A program made the position numbers and the translations under genes. From NCBI GenBank assembly GCA_040772085.1, contig JAXGYU010000001.1:2170001-2234000 (forward strand): DNA of 64,000 bases, in the 5' to 3' direction. Below, one piece after another: positions 42,486 to 51,052 of the stretch; position 1 is the first letter of the stretch, and each line of letters starts with the position of its first letter. Source of the DNA: JAXGMV01 sp040772085 (GTDB lineage Bacteria > Chloroflexota > Anaerolineae > Anaerolineales > Anaerolineaceae). The notes beneath the pieces were generated by a model. The model had not been told where the DNA came from. It was given only the letters and a program-made list of their open reading frames with translations, and did not search any database.

Positions 42486-43904
42486 TCAACCCAGACCCTC
42501 AACTATCTTTTTGAAAGACGTTTCCCAATCACGATTAATAGTATTATGTAAATATTGCTCACTTCGTTTTGAACCGTCTTCAGAAAGTTCTACAGCCACA
42601 GCAAACTTATGCAAAAGATCTATCTCGTCAAGCTCTGCGCAAATAATATTTCTTGAATATTTCTCAAGCGAAGTTTTATTTTTGTATTTATTAGTAAGAA
42701 CTATCGCACCCGAGGCCGCTAAATCAAGCGGAGGGTAGCTTGGATGTGGTGAGTACATCAGGCTTAGACCCAAGTCAGCCTTTCGTATTGTTGCTGCGTA
42801 ATCTGTCCACGCAAGGTTTTGATGGAGTAAGGGTGATACACCATCTGTGAGGAGGGTTGGTGATAAATCCTTACCAACAAAATGTATTTGCCATTTTTCG
42901 AGGTTGATTAGTCGATCCCTGATCGCAGAATTGATCGTGCGCAATCCTAACTGATACAAGTTCCTGACATTGTTTGGCCGCGCGTAAAAAATCAAATGCT
43001 TTTTTGTTTTCTCTTCTGACGGTTTCTCAAAATAGAAAAGACTTTCTGGAAACGCTGGTTCAAACCATTCCCCACGAGCTGCGATATTAGTGAATCCATC
43101 TGCAATGAACGACTCAAATAACAGCTCTGTGTTAATAAGAAATCGTATTTCTGCGTTTGATAACGTCTTTTCACATAATAGCCTCGTATCATCAAACGGA
43201 TAAAAGTTGCGCTCGTCTTCTTGTAGAAGATAAATAATTTGTTGCGGTGGGATCGACTTCAAAACAGAATAGGTTGTCCACCAGGATGTGGTTAGGAAAC
43301 ACTCCTCCTTGCCAACAGCAACTTTACTGTCAGGATCCATGCAATTGGCAAAGACGAAGTCCACATCAGAATCAAAAACCAAATTATTGGCCTGTAAAAT
43401 CGTCGAAAAATTATTGGTTTTTGGTATTTCAGTCCTGGTGATGATCCTTAAATCACAATTCCATTTTCGGGCGATTAATACAGCTAAGATTATCCCAGTC
43501 GCAACACCACCAAATAGACTACTGCTATTTATACTGTCTGTTACGAGATTAATCCTTCTATTACTCCGCAGCTCAGTAAAAACCCTCAGTGGTTCTAGAT
43601 TGAAATTACCAGGAAATTCAGGATTGTAAACAGTAACTTGTTCTTTTGGAACCCGCGTTATATCCAGTTGCTCATTTAATTGACTTAGAAGGTTAACGGG
43701 GTCGTGCAATGATTGTGCGGCAGGGCTTGAGCTCGGTTCATCATGCTGAAAAAGCTGTCGACCCTCTTCCCGACCCTTAATAATGTAGTGCATCAAGGGT
43801 CCTATATCCGCAGCTCTCACGTCTGGATATGCACGCAGGTATTCCTCAGGATTAAATCTACCGCTTTGTTTGATAGTCAGATAATCTTTTATCCACTTAA
43901 GCAC
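42486..43904 (-). CDS. WsaF-like rhamnosyltransferase
   Basis: A 472-residue protein. The short N-terminal module FNPEEYLRAYPDVRAADIGP with HYIIKGREEGR is frequently attached to surface-glycan transferases. The middle INLVTDSINSSSLFGGVATG matches the N-terminal domain of WsaF-type enzymes, which join rhamnose units in S-layer glycans; the C-terminal GT-B half has IFYARPNNVRNLYQLG and GLSLMYSPHPSYPPLDLAASGAIVL. GTG start, overlapping the upstream methyltransferase gene by 8 bp. Placement next to rfbDBC supports rhamnose as donor. Confidence 0.8.
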   Translation of the reverse strand: MLKWIKDYLTIKQSGRFNPEEYLRAYPDVRAADIGPLMHYIIKGREEGRQLFQHDEPSSSPAAQSLHDPVNLLSQLNEQLDITRVPKEQVTVYNPEFPGNFNLEPLRVFTELRSNRRINLVTDSINSSSLFGGVATGIILAVLIARKWNCDLRIITRTEIPKTNNFSTILQANNLVFDSDVDFVFANCMDPDSKVAVGKEECFLTTSWWTTYSVLKSIPPQQIIYLLQEDERNFYPFDDTRLLCEKTLSNAEIRFLINTELLFESFIADGFTNIAARGEWFEPAFPESLFYFEKPSEEKTKKHLIFYARPNNVRNLYQLGLRTINSAIRDRLINLEKWQIHFVGKDLSPTLLTDGVSPLLHQNLAWTDYAATIRKADLGLSLMYSPHPSYPPLDLAASGAIVLTNKYKNKTSLEKYSRNIICAELDEIDLLHKFAVAVELSEDGSKRSEQYLHNTINRDWETSFKKIVEGLG

Positions 43905-45039
43905 GTTTTAAAAGCCTTTTTATTCTTTTTAGTATCTTCCTGAAAGGTCGTGTATACCGCCAGCTCTTGCTTGTCACGTAGCGGATGATCTCATCTTCCT
44001 GATTTGCGACGATTCCTTCAAGTTCAGAACTTCGTGTTCTGTATTTTTCAGATGTTGCTTTTTCAATTTCAATAGCGTTTGCCATACTTATTACTTTTTC
44101 CAGTTCCTGTCTCAACAGTGAGATTTCGTTGTGATCAATACTTTTTTCTGTTGTGAGTAACTCAATCTCTTCTTTCTGTTTCTCAGATATTTGTTTCTTT
44201 TCTTCTACGAGATTCGTTAGGTATTTCATTTTCTCATGGAGCAGGCTAATTTCAGCTGCAGCAGCCTCAGTCTTTGTTTGTGCTTCTGCTAAGCTCGTCG
44301 CGGATAGATTAATACTCCGCTCGTAATTGGCCAGAGAAATAGTATTCTGTAAGCGAGAACCAAGAATCTGGAAAAAACCCTTGAGTATCACTGGATCAGG
44401 CCTCAAAATTAAGTCTCGCAGTATTTCGGGATAATTCTTTCCGACACCCAGGATACCTAAGCCATGTCCGTGATTAAATTCAAATGACGGATAATTAGGC
44501 CTGACTTCATCCCAGAATTTCCAGATGCCAAAATCACTTGTATATTCATTAGTGTCATGGAAAAGTACAATTGCGCTGTCGCTCAACTTGGGCAGCCAAG
44601 TCTCGAAATCGTGCTTTACAGCTTCATAAGTATGGTAGCCATCAATATGCAATAAATCGATAGATTTATCCCCAAAGTGTTTTACTGCCTCATCAAATTC
44701 TGAGCGAATTAAGGTTGAGAACATTCCATAGCGAATATCGTGATGCTGCTTCAGATCTTGAAAAACTTCTTCACCATAATAACCACCATGTGGGTCACCC
44801 TGCCAGTTGTCAATAGCATAGCATTTGGTAGACAGGTTCAATTTTTTTACTGTTTGGCAGAAGGCACAGTAGGATGTGCCTGAAAATGCCCCCAGCTCAA
44901 CCAAGATTTTTGGTTTGGTGATTTCAACAATCGCCATGCCGAAGGGAACGTGCTCGATCCACGCGGAACCAGAAACCAGACGTTCAGGGAAGTCGAGGCA
45001 AGCTGTGAAATCAAGCGGGTTAAACCGGTCAGTGCTCAT
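43897..45039 (-). CDS. SAM methyltransferase with coiled coil and basic C-terminal helix
   Basis: A 380-residue protein. Residues ~30-220 form a Methyltransf_24-type domain (ILVELGAFSGTSYCAF, CYAIDNWQGDPHGG, IDLLHIDGYHTYEAV, IVLFHDTNEY). A heptad-rich coiled coil follows at about 240-345 (many E/K/L with EKKQISEKQKEEIELL). The end, SWRYTRPFRKILKRIKRLL, is strongly basic and could lie on the membrane. Methyltransferase plus coiled coil recalls WbdD, which caps and measures O-antigen chains exported by Wzm/Wzt, also encoded here. That parallel is inference; no kinase domain is present. Overlaps rfbD by one base. Confidence 0.83.
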   Translation of the reverse strand: MSTDRFNPLDFTACLDFPERLVSGSAWIEHVPFGMAIVEITKPKILVELGAFSGTSYCAFCQTVKKLNLSTKCYAIDNWQGDPHGGYYGEEVFQDLKQHHDIRYGMFSTLIRSEFDEAVKHFGDKSIDLLHIDGYHTYEAVKHDFETWLPKLSDSAIVLFHDTNEYTSDFGIWKFWDEVRPNYPSFEFNHGHGLGILGVGKNYPEILRDLILRPDPVILKGFFQILGSRLQNTISLANYERSINLSATSLAEAQTKTEAAAAEISLLHEKMKYLTNLVEEKKQISEKQKEEIELLTTEKSIDHNEISLLRQELEKVISMANAIEIEKATSEKYRTRSSELEGIVANQEDEIIRYVTSKSWRYTRPFRKILKRIKRLLKRA

Positions 45040-45923
45040 TAGTTATCAAATAGCAGTCTTAGTGATTGCTGCCATGACTGGATACTCAAACCAAAAGACG
45101 CTTCAAACTTTTGGCAGGCAAGGATTGAATTGACGGGTCTGGCAACCGAACTAGGAAATGCAGCAGAGCTTACCGGCAAAAGCTGCCTGACACATTGCTC
45201 ATGTTTGGCAGGGTCGAGGGCCAGAATTTCCTGAGCCCACTCAAACTTGCTGCAACCACCGCTTCCTGCCAAGTGGTAGATACCTGACTTGGCGCGCAGA
45301 TAACTGGTTTTATCATCACGACCTTGGGCAATAATCTGTGCTGTCGCCTCAGCCAGCATTCGAGCCCAGGTTGGACTGCCGAACTGGTCATTTACAACCT
45401 GCATCGTCTCCTGTGTTCTCGCCCAATGAAGGACCTTATTAACAAAGCCTCCAACACGCAAGCTATACAGCCAGGCAGTTCTGAAAATGATATTTGCCCC
45501 AGCAATGCCCATCACCAGCTCTTCAGCTTCCAGCTTTGAGTGTCCATAAAAATTTACTGGGTCAGGCTTGTCAGCTTCAATATATGGACTTTCTTTGCAT
45601 CCATTAAAAACATGGTCGGTCGAGTAATGGATGAATGCGGCGCCAATCTTCTTCGCTTCTTCCGCGAGGACAGCAGGTGCATCCCGGTTGACGCGCATGA
45701 CGATATCCCGTTCTACTTCTGCTCGATCAACATCGTTATAAGCGGCGGTGTTGATGATTATTTCGGGTTTAATTTCCTGAACCAATCGACGAATAGATGG
45801 CAGGTCGTTCAAATCAATTTCGGGATACTCCATTGATATGACAGTTCCAATCGGTAATAGACAGCGCTCCAGCTCCCAACCGAGCTGTCCATTCCTTCCG
45901 ATTTTGAGAATCCTGTCAGCCAT
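45039..45923 (-). CDS. rfbD: dTDP-4-dehydrorhamnose reductase
   Basis: A 294-residue SDR performing the last step to dTDP-L-rhamnose. Seen: LKIGRNGQLGWEL near the N-terminus, IINTAAYNDVDRAE, FIHYSTDHVFNG, NFYGHSKLEAEELV (Tyr, Lys) and FRTAWLYS. The first glycine-rich motif reads KIGRNGQLG rather than the usual TGxxGQLG, a mild deviation. It is downstream of rfbB and rfbC on the same strand. Confidence 0.92.
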   Translation of the reverse strand: MADRILKIGRNGQLGWELERCLLPIGTVISMEYPEIDLNDLPSIRRLVQEIKPEIIINTAAYNDVDRAEVERDIVMRVNRDAPAVLAEEAKKIGAAFIHYSTDHVFNGCKESPYIEADKPDPVNFYGHSKLEAEELVMGIAGANIIFRTAWLYSLRVGGFVNKVLHWARTQETMQVVNDQFGSPTWARMLAEATAQIIAQGRDDKTSYLRAKSGIYHLAGSGGCSKFEWAQEILALDPAKHEQCVRQLLPVSSAAFPSSVARPVNSILACQKFEASFGLSIQSWQQSLRLLFDN

Positions 45924-45948
45924 TCGAAGTATTCGACCAGTGATCTAT

Positions 45949-47028
45949 CTAGTCTCGATTTGTATAATTCTTCGCTACCCATTCATTAAACTGCTTTTGA
46001 TCCAAAATCTTCTGGACCCATTCGGGATGCTCCAAATACCAGCGTACCGTTTGCTGCAATCCCTCACGCAAATCGAGCTTGGGTGACCAGCCTAGCTCGT
46101 TTTGAATTTTATCGATATTCATCGCATAGCGGCGGTCATGTCCCGGTCTGTCCGTCACGTGTTTCTTGAGTTGAGCATGGGGTTTGTATGCTGAGGCCGG
46201 AGTAAGCTCATCCAGTATTTCACAAATCATATCGACGATCTCCACAGTCGTTGGCTGGTTGTTTCCGCCAATGTTATAACTCTCCCCGTCCAGCCCGGAT
46301 TCAATTACTTTCCAGATCGCTTCATTATGGTCATCAACATAGAGCCAATCCCTGATCTGCCGACCGTCACCATAAATGGGTAAGTCTTTGCCGTTTGTGG
46401 CATTCAAAATCACCAGCGGGATTAATTTTTCTGGAAATTGATTTGGGCCGTAATTGTTTGAGCAATTGGTGATCGTTACGGGCAATCCATAAGTCTGATT
46501 GTACGAACGCACAAGCATGTCCGCACTGGCTTTTGAAGCCGCATAAGGCGAGTTGGGTGCATAGGGTGTCGTTTCTTCAAATGCGGGATCATCTGGTGAA
46601 AGTGTGCCATAGACTTCATCGGTCGAAATATGATGAAATCGGACTTGCCCTATACCGGAATGATTTTCATCCAGCCATACTTTTCTTGCAGCCTCCAGCA
46701 TTGTGAAAGTACCAATAATATTGGTATTAATAAAGGCAGCCGGACCAACAATGGAGCGGTCAACATGAGTTTCAGCAGCAAAATGGACGACGCAATCGAT
46801 GGCTTTGTCGCGCATCAAATCAGTCACGAGCTCAGAGTCACAGACATCTCCCTGAACGAACTCATAGTCCGCGTTTGCGGACAAGTCTTTAAGATTTTCC
46901 AGACTGCCTGCGTAAGTCAGTTTGTCAAGGTTAGTGATTTTTATTCCTGGAAAATGTTTGAAAGAGTACTTGATGAAATTTGATCCGATGAAGCCGGCGC
47001 CACCGGTCACAAGAAGATTCTGATACAT
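45949..47028 (-). CDS. rfbB: dTDP-glucose 4,6-dehydratase
   Basis: A 359-residue extended SDR: LLVTGGAGFIGSNFIKY, HFAAETHVDRSI, FHHISTDEVYG, SPYAASKASADMLV (Tyr, Lys) and NCSNNYGPNQFPEKLIPL are all textbook RmlB motifs. It makes dTDP-4-keto-6-deoxyglucose. Its ATG shares a base with the stop codon of rfbC upstream. rfbA (RmlA) is not in the window, so the first enzyme must be encoded elsewhere. Confidence 0.96.
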   Translation of the reverse strand: MYQNLLVTGGAGFIGSNFIKYSFKHFPGIKITNLDKLTYAGSLENLKDLSANADYEFVQGDVCDSELVTDLMRDKAIDCVVHFAAETHVDRSIVGPAAFINTNIIGTFTMLEAARKVWLDENHSGIGQVRFHHISTDEVYGTLSPDDPAFEETTPYAPNSPYAASKASADMLVRSYNQTYGLPVTITNCSNNYGPNQFPEKLIPLVILNATNGKDLPIYGDGRQIRDWLYVDDHNEAIWKVIESGLDGESYNIGGNNQPTTVEIVDMICEILDELTPASAYKPHAQLKKHVTDRPGHDRRYAMNIDKIQNELGWSPKLDLREGLQQTVRWYLEHPEWVQKILDQKQFNEWVAKNYTNRD

Positions 47029-47579
47029 TAGTCGAACACCTCAGCTTTTTGGATTGTTACGCCAAGCGCATCTTTCGTCGAGAGCAGTGGTAATTGACCA
47101 GATGCCAATGGCCATTCTATCCCGATTGTTGTGTCATCCCAGATGATGGAACGTTCATGATCGGGAGCGTAGAAGTCCGTCGCCTTGTATAAAACCTCTG
47201 CAACATCCGAAATTGTAAGAAACCCATGTGCGAAGCCAGGCGGTACCCATAGTTGCCGTTTATTCTCAGCGCTTAAAAAGGTTCCAAACCATTGTCCGAA
47301 CGTTGGTGAAGATCTTCGAATATCAACCGCAACATCGAAAATCTCGCCTATAACTGAACGGACCAATTTCCCTTGCGTTTGCCGGATTTGGTAGTGCAGG
47401 CCACGCAAAGTATTCCGGACCGATCGCGAGTGATTGTCCTGGACAAATTCGTGCATAATACCGGCAGCGGCAAACTCCCGTTTTTGATAGGATTCCATGA
47501 AAAATCCTCGCTCATCGCCGAACACTTTAGGTTCGCAAATCAGGACACCTTCGAGCGGGGTTGGAAGGAAGTTCATCAT
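47028..47579 (-). CDS. rfbC: dTDP-4-dehydrorhamnose 3,5-epimerase
   Basis: A 183-residue cupin-type epimerase: GVLICEPKVFGDERGFFMESY, QDNHSRSVRNTLRGLHYQ, GKLVRSVIGEIFDVAVDIRR, WVPPGFAHGFLTISD. The catalytic His in GLHYQ and the Tyr/Asp region YKATDFYAPDHER are present. First gene of the rfbCBD unit; the start (two consecutive ATGs) lies 7 nt after a TATAAT, a leaderless arrangement. Confidence 0.95.
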   Translation of the reverse strand: MMNFLPTPLEGVLICEPKVFGDERGFFMESYQKREFAAAGIMHEFVQDNHSRSVRNTLRGLHYQIRQTQGKLVRSVIGEIFDVAVDIRRSSPTFGQWFGTFLSAENKRQLWVPPGFAHGFLTISDVAEVLYKATDFYAPDHERSIIWDDTTIGIEWPLASGQLPLLSTKDALGVTIQKAEVFD

Positions 47580-47586
47580 AGGTCAA

Positions 47587-47592
47587 ATTATA
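47587..47592 (-). promoter_or_regulatory. TATAAT box 7 nt before rfbC (leaderless promoter)
   Basis: On the - strand TATAAT, seven bases (TTGACCT), then ATG at 47579. Drives the rfbC-rfbB-rfbD run and probably the downstream transferases. Confidence 0.6.
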
Positions 47593-47661
47593 ACCAACTC
47601 ATGGGTCACCCGGATGAATTGGTGACGCTTGCAGGTAAAATTAGTCATACTCGATTCGCAT

Positions 47662-49173
47662 ATGAAAAATCTTCAATTACTCCTGATTGGTGTCATTGTA
47701 ACGCTGGGCATAGCTCTTTACGTCTGGGCGACGCAAAACGGTATTGCTATCAGCCCGGATTCGGTGACCTATCTTGACGCCGCCAGAAACCTAAATCACG
47801 GCAATGGACTGGTGGCTTACGACAAGCCGCTGGTGCATTACCCGGCGCTTTATCCAGCAGCCTTGGCGCTTATTTCTCTTGGACAACCGGATGCCATCGG
47901 CGCTGCCTGGTGGCTGCATTTAGGTCTTCTCATTACCAATACATTCCTGTTTGCCAGGTTGGTGTCTGACGCGAGCAACCGAAGCACCTGGACAGTAATT
48001 CTGGCAGTCGCGTTTTTCATGACATCGCGATCCACTTTGATGATTCACACCTATGCGTGGTCTGAACCATTGTTCATGGTCTTCTGTTTTAGCGTGTTAT
48101 TGGTGTTGGTTTCATTCTTCTCAGAAGGGAAGAATTATCAGCTGTTGCTTTTGGCAATCTTCACTGCACTCGCGACTGCGACGCGTTACCTGGGCTTGGT
48201 ACTCCTGCCTGTCGTCTCCATTTTTTTGCTGCTCGATCAGACTGTGACTGTTGGCCATAGGATGAAACGGACCACCGTTTACCTGATGGGAAGTTTGATT
48301 TTCATTGCACCAATTTTTCTCAGAAATTTTCTTCTCTTAAATCAGCCATCCAACCGGGAGTTTGTCTTTCATCCGGTCACCATCAACAAGATAATTGACT
48401 TGGTCAGTAACTCCCACAATTTCTTTCTGCCCGAGACACAATCCTATCCGGTCAAAATCCTTGAGATTCTGATGCTGACGGTAGGCATCCTGTTGATTGC
48501 AGCATACTCCAAGATGCATCGTCCAATCACTCAAAGGCGGTATAAGGCGGCAAATGTTTTTATTGTTTTTTCTTTATTGTTTGTCATCGTTATGCTGGCA
48601 GCGATCCTGATATCGATCACATTCTTTGATGCCAGCACCCCCCTGGACTCCAGAATTCTCTACCCCGTCTTTATTTTTGGCCTGTTGATGTTAATCTCAC
48701 TTGCGACTAGACCTACATTGCAGTTACTGCAACTTAAGCCTCTAATGGCTGGTTTGCTATTATTCTCAGCAATTACTAACCTGTCGTCTTCAATTCCGTA
48801 TGCTTCTTCATTGCACCAAGCGCCAGAGAATCTGGTATCAGAATTCTGGCTGGACTCGCCGACACTTGAAGCGGTGGAAAAATTGTCGTCAGACCCATTG
48901 ATTATTTCAAATGGCTTCGATTTGATAAAAGTCCATACCTGGCGCAGGACCAATCCGCCCCCGCAAAAAATCTATCGCGACAGTCTGATTGTGAATCCAG
49001 ATTTTGAGGCAGAAGTTGAAAAATTTTGTTCTGAGAAATCCAATTTACATCGGATTGTGGTCTACTTTGATGCCCTGCAGAGGGATGAGTTCCTGACGAA
49101 AGCAGAATTTCTGTCCGCCTGTCCATCCGCGACGATATCTGAATTTGCTGATGGATCGTTCATCGCTCCTTGA
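47662..49173 (+). CDS. GT-C-type polytopic glycosyltransferase
   Basis: About 503 residues with 11-12 membrane helices. The first loop reads ISPDSVTYLDAARNLNHGNG and then HYPALYPAALALI, the standard pattern of GT39-like enzymes that use a lipid-linked sugar, with Asp as likely catalytic base. A soluble extracytoplasmic tail of ~100 residues ends the protein. The ATG at 47662 is preferred over an upstream start at 47629, since the hydrophobic N-terminus begins here. It is divergent to rfbC and followed by another GT-C-like gene 22 bp later. Confidence 0.75.
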   Translation: MKNLQLLLIGVIVTLGIALYVWATQNGIAISPDSVTYLDAARNLNHGNGLVAYDKPLVHYPALYPAALALISLGQPDAIGAAWWLHLGLLITNTFLFARLVSDASNRSTWTVILAVAFFMTSRSTLMIHTYAWSEPLFMVFCFSVLLVLVSFFSEGKNYQLLLLAIFTALATATRYLGLVLLPVVSIFLLLDQTVTVGHRMKRTTVYLMGSLIFIAPIFLRNFLLLNQPSNREFVFHPVTINKIIDLVSNSHNFFLPETQSYPVKILEILMLTVGILLIAAYSKMHRPITQRRYKAANVFIVFSLLFVIVMLAAILISITFFDASTPLDSRILYPVFIFGLLMLISLATRPTLQLLQLKPLMAGLLLFSAITNLSSSIPYASSLHQAPENLVSEFWLDSPTLEAVEKLSSDPLIISNGFDLIKVHTWRRTNPPPQKIYRDSLIVNPDFEAEVEKFCSEKSNLHRIVVYFDALQRDEFLTKAEFLSACPSATISEFADGSFIAP

Positions 49174-49195
49174 GGGAATGGTGAAAAGATAACAA

Positions 49196-51034
49196 ATGAG
49201 AAATTGGATAACCAAGGCACGCATCAGCTTCTCTGACAACTTTGCTTCGGCTGCGAGTTACTTTGTATTATTTTGTTTGGCGTTTTATTTCAGTACGACA
49301 TGGACTTTAGCCGAAGACCGGGCTGAGCGGTTCTTCCAACTCCTGGTCACACTTATTCTCGGTTTTCTCTGGTCCTGGCTGGCTGCCAGCAAGATCCGAT
49401 TCGGCATGCTCATCCCGTCGAAGCGTCAGCTAGTTATTGGCATGATCATTGTTATTCTCCTCAACGTGCTGCCTCTCCGATCATCCATCCCGTGGAGGGG
49501 AGATGAGAGCCACCACATCCGTGAAGTCGTCAACCTCTTTTACTCCCTACCATCGCCGATAATTGTCTTCCTGCTGGTAGCCATGGTTTTCATCCCGGTT
49601 CTATTCAAAATAAGGCAGATCCGATTTTTCATAATCCCAGCGTGGATTTTTGCATTGATTTTTCTAATGCAATATTTCAGGGTAATCAGACCCTTTGAGG
49701 CAGAAGGGGCTTATTTTCTTCTCAGGTATCCTTTCTTCAGTTATTGGTTCGCAGCTCTGGCGCCATCATTTGGTGGGTTGTTCGGAGAATCATATTCTGA
49801 GTGGATGTATCGACTCCTGCCCCTTCTGAGCACGGTTGGGATCATATGGTTATTCTTGCGCCGGGTAAACGACTTAAATTTAGTGCTTGAACTCTTGCTC
49901 GGGATAACAATTGCCACGCTTCCAATATTGCATTATTACAGCTCGCTCTTCTATCTGGAAATGCCCGCCGTTCTCCTGATGTTCTATATTTTGCTAAATT
50001 TGGATCAGGTCCTCGATGCGCCAATATCGAAATTGAAAAGTGAACCCGTCTGGATAGTCCTGGTGCTCATTGGTTTTCTCAAAGAAACCCTGCTTTACTT
50101 TACGATAACCATCTTGCTGATGCGATGGGCTTCCTTGTTAAGTAAACATTTTTTCCAGAGAAGTGACAATGCGCCGTCAATGCTTCGCGTCTTCCAGGAG
50201 GAGGGGAGGCTTACTTTCGTTCTCCTGACGCCGATTCTCTATTACCTATATCAACGATTCACTTTCCTTCCCGCGGAAAGGGGATATCCATTCGAATGGC
50301 AAAATCTGATTTCGTTGCCCACCTACAAAATTTACTTGATATCATTTCTCGAGCAATTTGGATTACTTCACCCATTAGCTGTTGTTGGCTTCTTAGTGCT
50401 TGCGCTAAAAAAGCAATGGAAGTTGGTTGTGGCATATGCCTTCGTTTTCATCACGACTCTGCTTTTTTTTACCATGGACTCCTCACTGTTCATTGGCTAC
50501 AGCCGGTTCAATCTTAACTTTCTGCCAGTCGTGCTCACACTTGCCTTAATCGCGCTCAAACACATTATAAAAACGTGGCCGAAGCTTACTTATCCCGTTT
50601 TGCTTTTGCTGCTCTTAGCGAACTTCCTGCTCTCACCTTTTCTCCCCGACGGGAGCAGAAAGCCTTCAATGTGGATTTACAATACTGATACTGCAGAACA
50701 GGATTACCCTTATAGACAGGCATTTGAAACAATCCATGCTCGAGAGGAGAATAGTTCTGTCCTGCTAACAGGTTTAACCTATGGATATTACACAGAATTC
50801 TACTCACGTCAGTTGAAATGGTCAGCCAGGATGGAAGTCGATATTGAGAGTCAGCCAACCTTGCAAACCCTGCCTCAATATATTAGTGAGAACGCGAACG
50901 AGTATACTGATGTTGTTTTTCATGTGCTTGGTGCCGGCAAACCAGCTTTTGTGCCGCAGGTACCGGGTTTCAGCGACAAGCTGATTTGCATCCAGGCTCA
51001 CTGCCTGATCTTATACAGCCGGCAATACCAGTAA
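49196..51034 (+). CDS. GT-C-like polytopic membrane protein
   Basis: A 612-residue protein with 12-13 membrane helices. SSIPWRGDESHHIREVV in the first large loop carries the acidic pair expected for GT-C transferases; the ~100-residue C-terminal region is extracytoplasmic. It lies between a GT-C gene and the flippase gene on the + strand. Family placement is by topology and the first-loop motif only. Confidence 0.68.
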   Translation: MRNWITKARISFSDNFASAASYFVLFCLAFYFSTTWTLAEDRAERFFQLLVTLILGFLWSWLAASKIRFGMLIPSKRQLVIGMIIVILLNVLPLRSSIPWRGDESHHIREVVNLFYSLPSPIIVFLLVAMVFIPVLFKIRQIRFFIIPAWIFALIFLMQYFRVIRPFEAEGAYFLLRYPFFSYWFAALAPSFGGLFGESYSEWMYRLLPLLSTVGIIWLFLRRVNDLNLVLELLLGITIATLPILHYYSSLFYLEMPAVLLMFYILLNLDQVLDAPISKLKSEPVWIVLVLIGFLKETLLYFTITILLMRWASLLSKHFFQRSDNAPSMLRVFQEEGRLTFVLLTPILYYLYQRFTFLPAERGYPFEWQNLISLPTYKIYLISFLEQFGLLHPLAVVGFLVLALKKQWKLVVAYAFVFITTLLFFTMDSSLFIGYSRFNLNFLPVVLTLALIALKHIIKTWPKLTYPVLLLLLLANFLLSPFLPDGSRKPSMWIYNTDTAEQDYPYRQAFETIHAREENSSVLLTGLTYGYYTEFYSRQLKWSARMEVDIESQPTLQTLPQYISENANEYTDVVFHVLGAGKPAFVPQVPGFSDKLICIQAHCLILYSRQYQ

Positions 51035-51052
51035 CAACCTGAAGATAGATTG

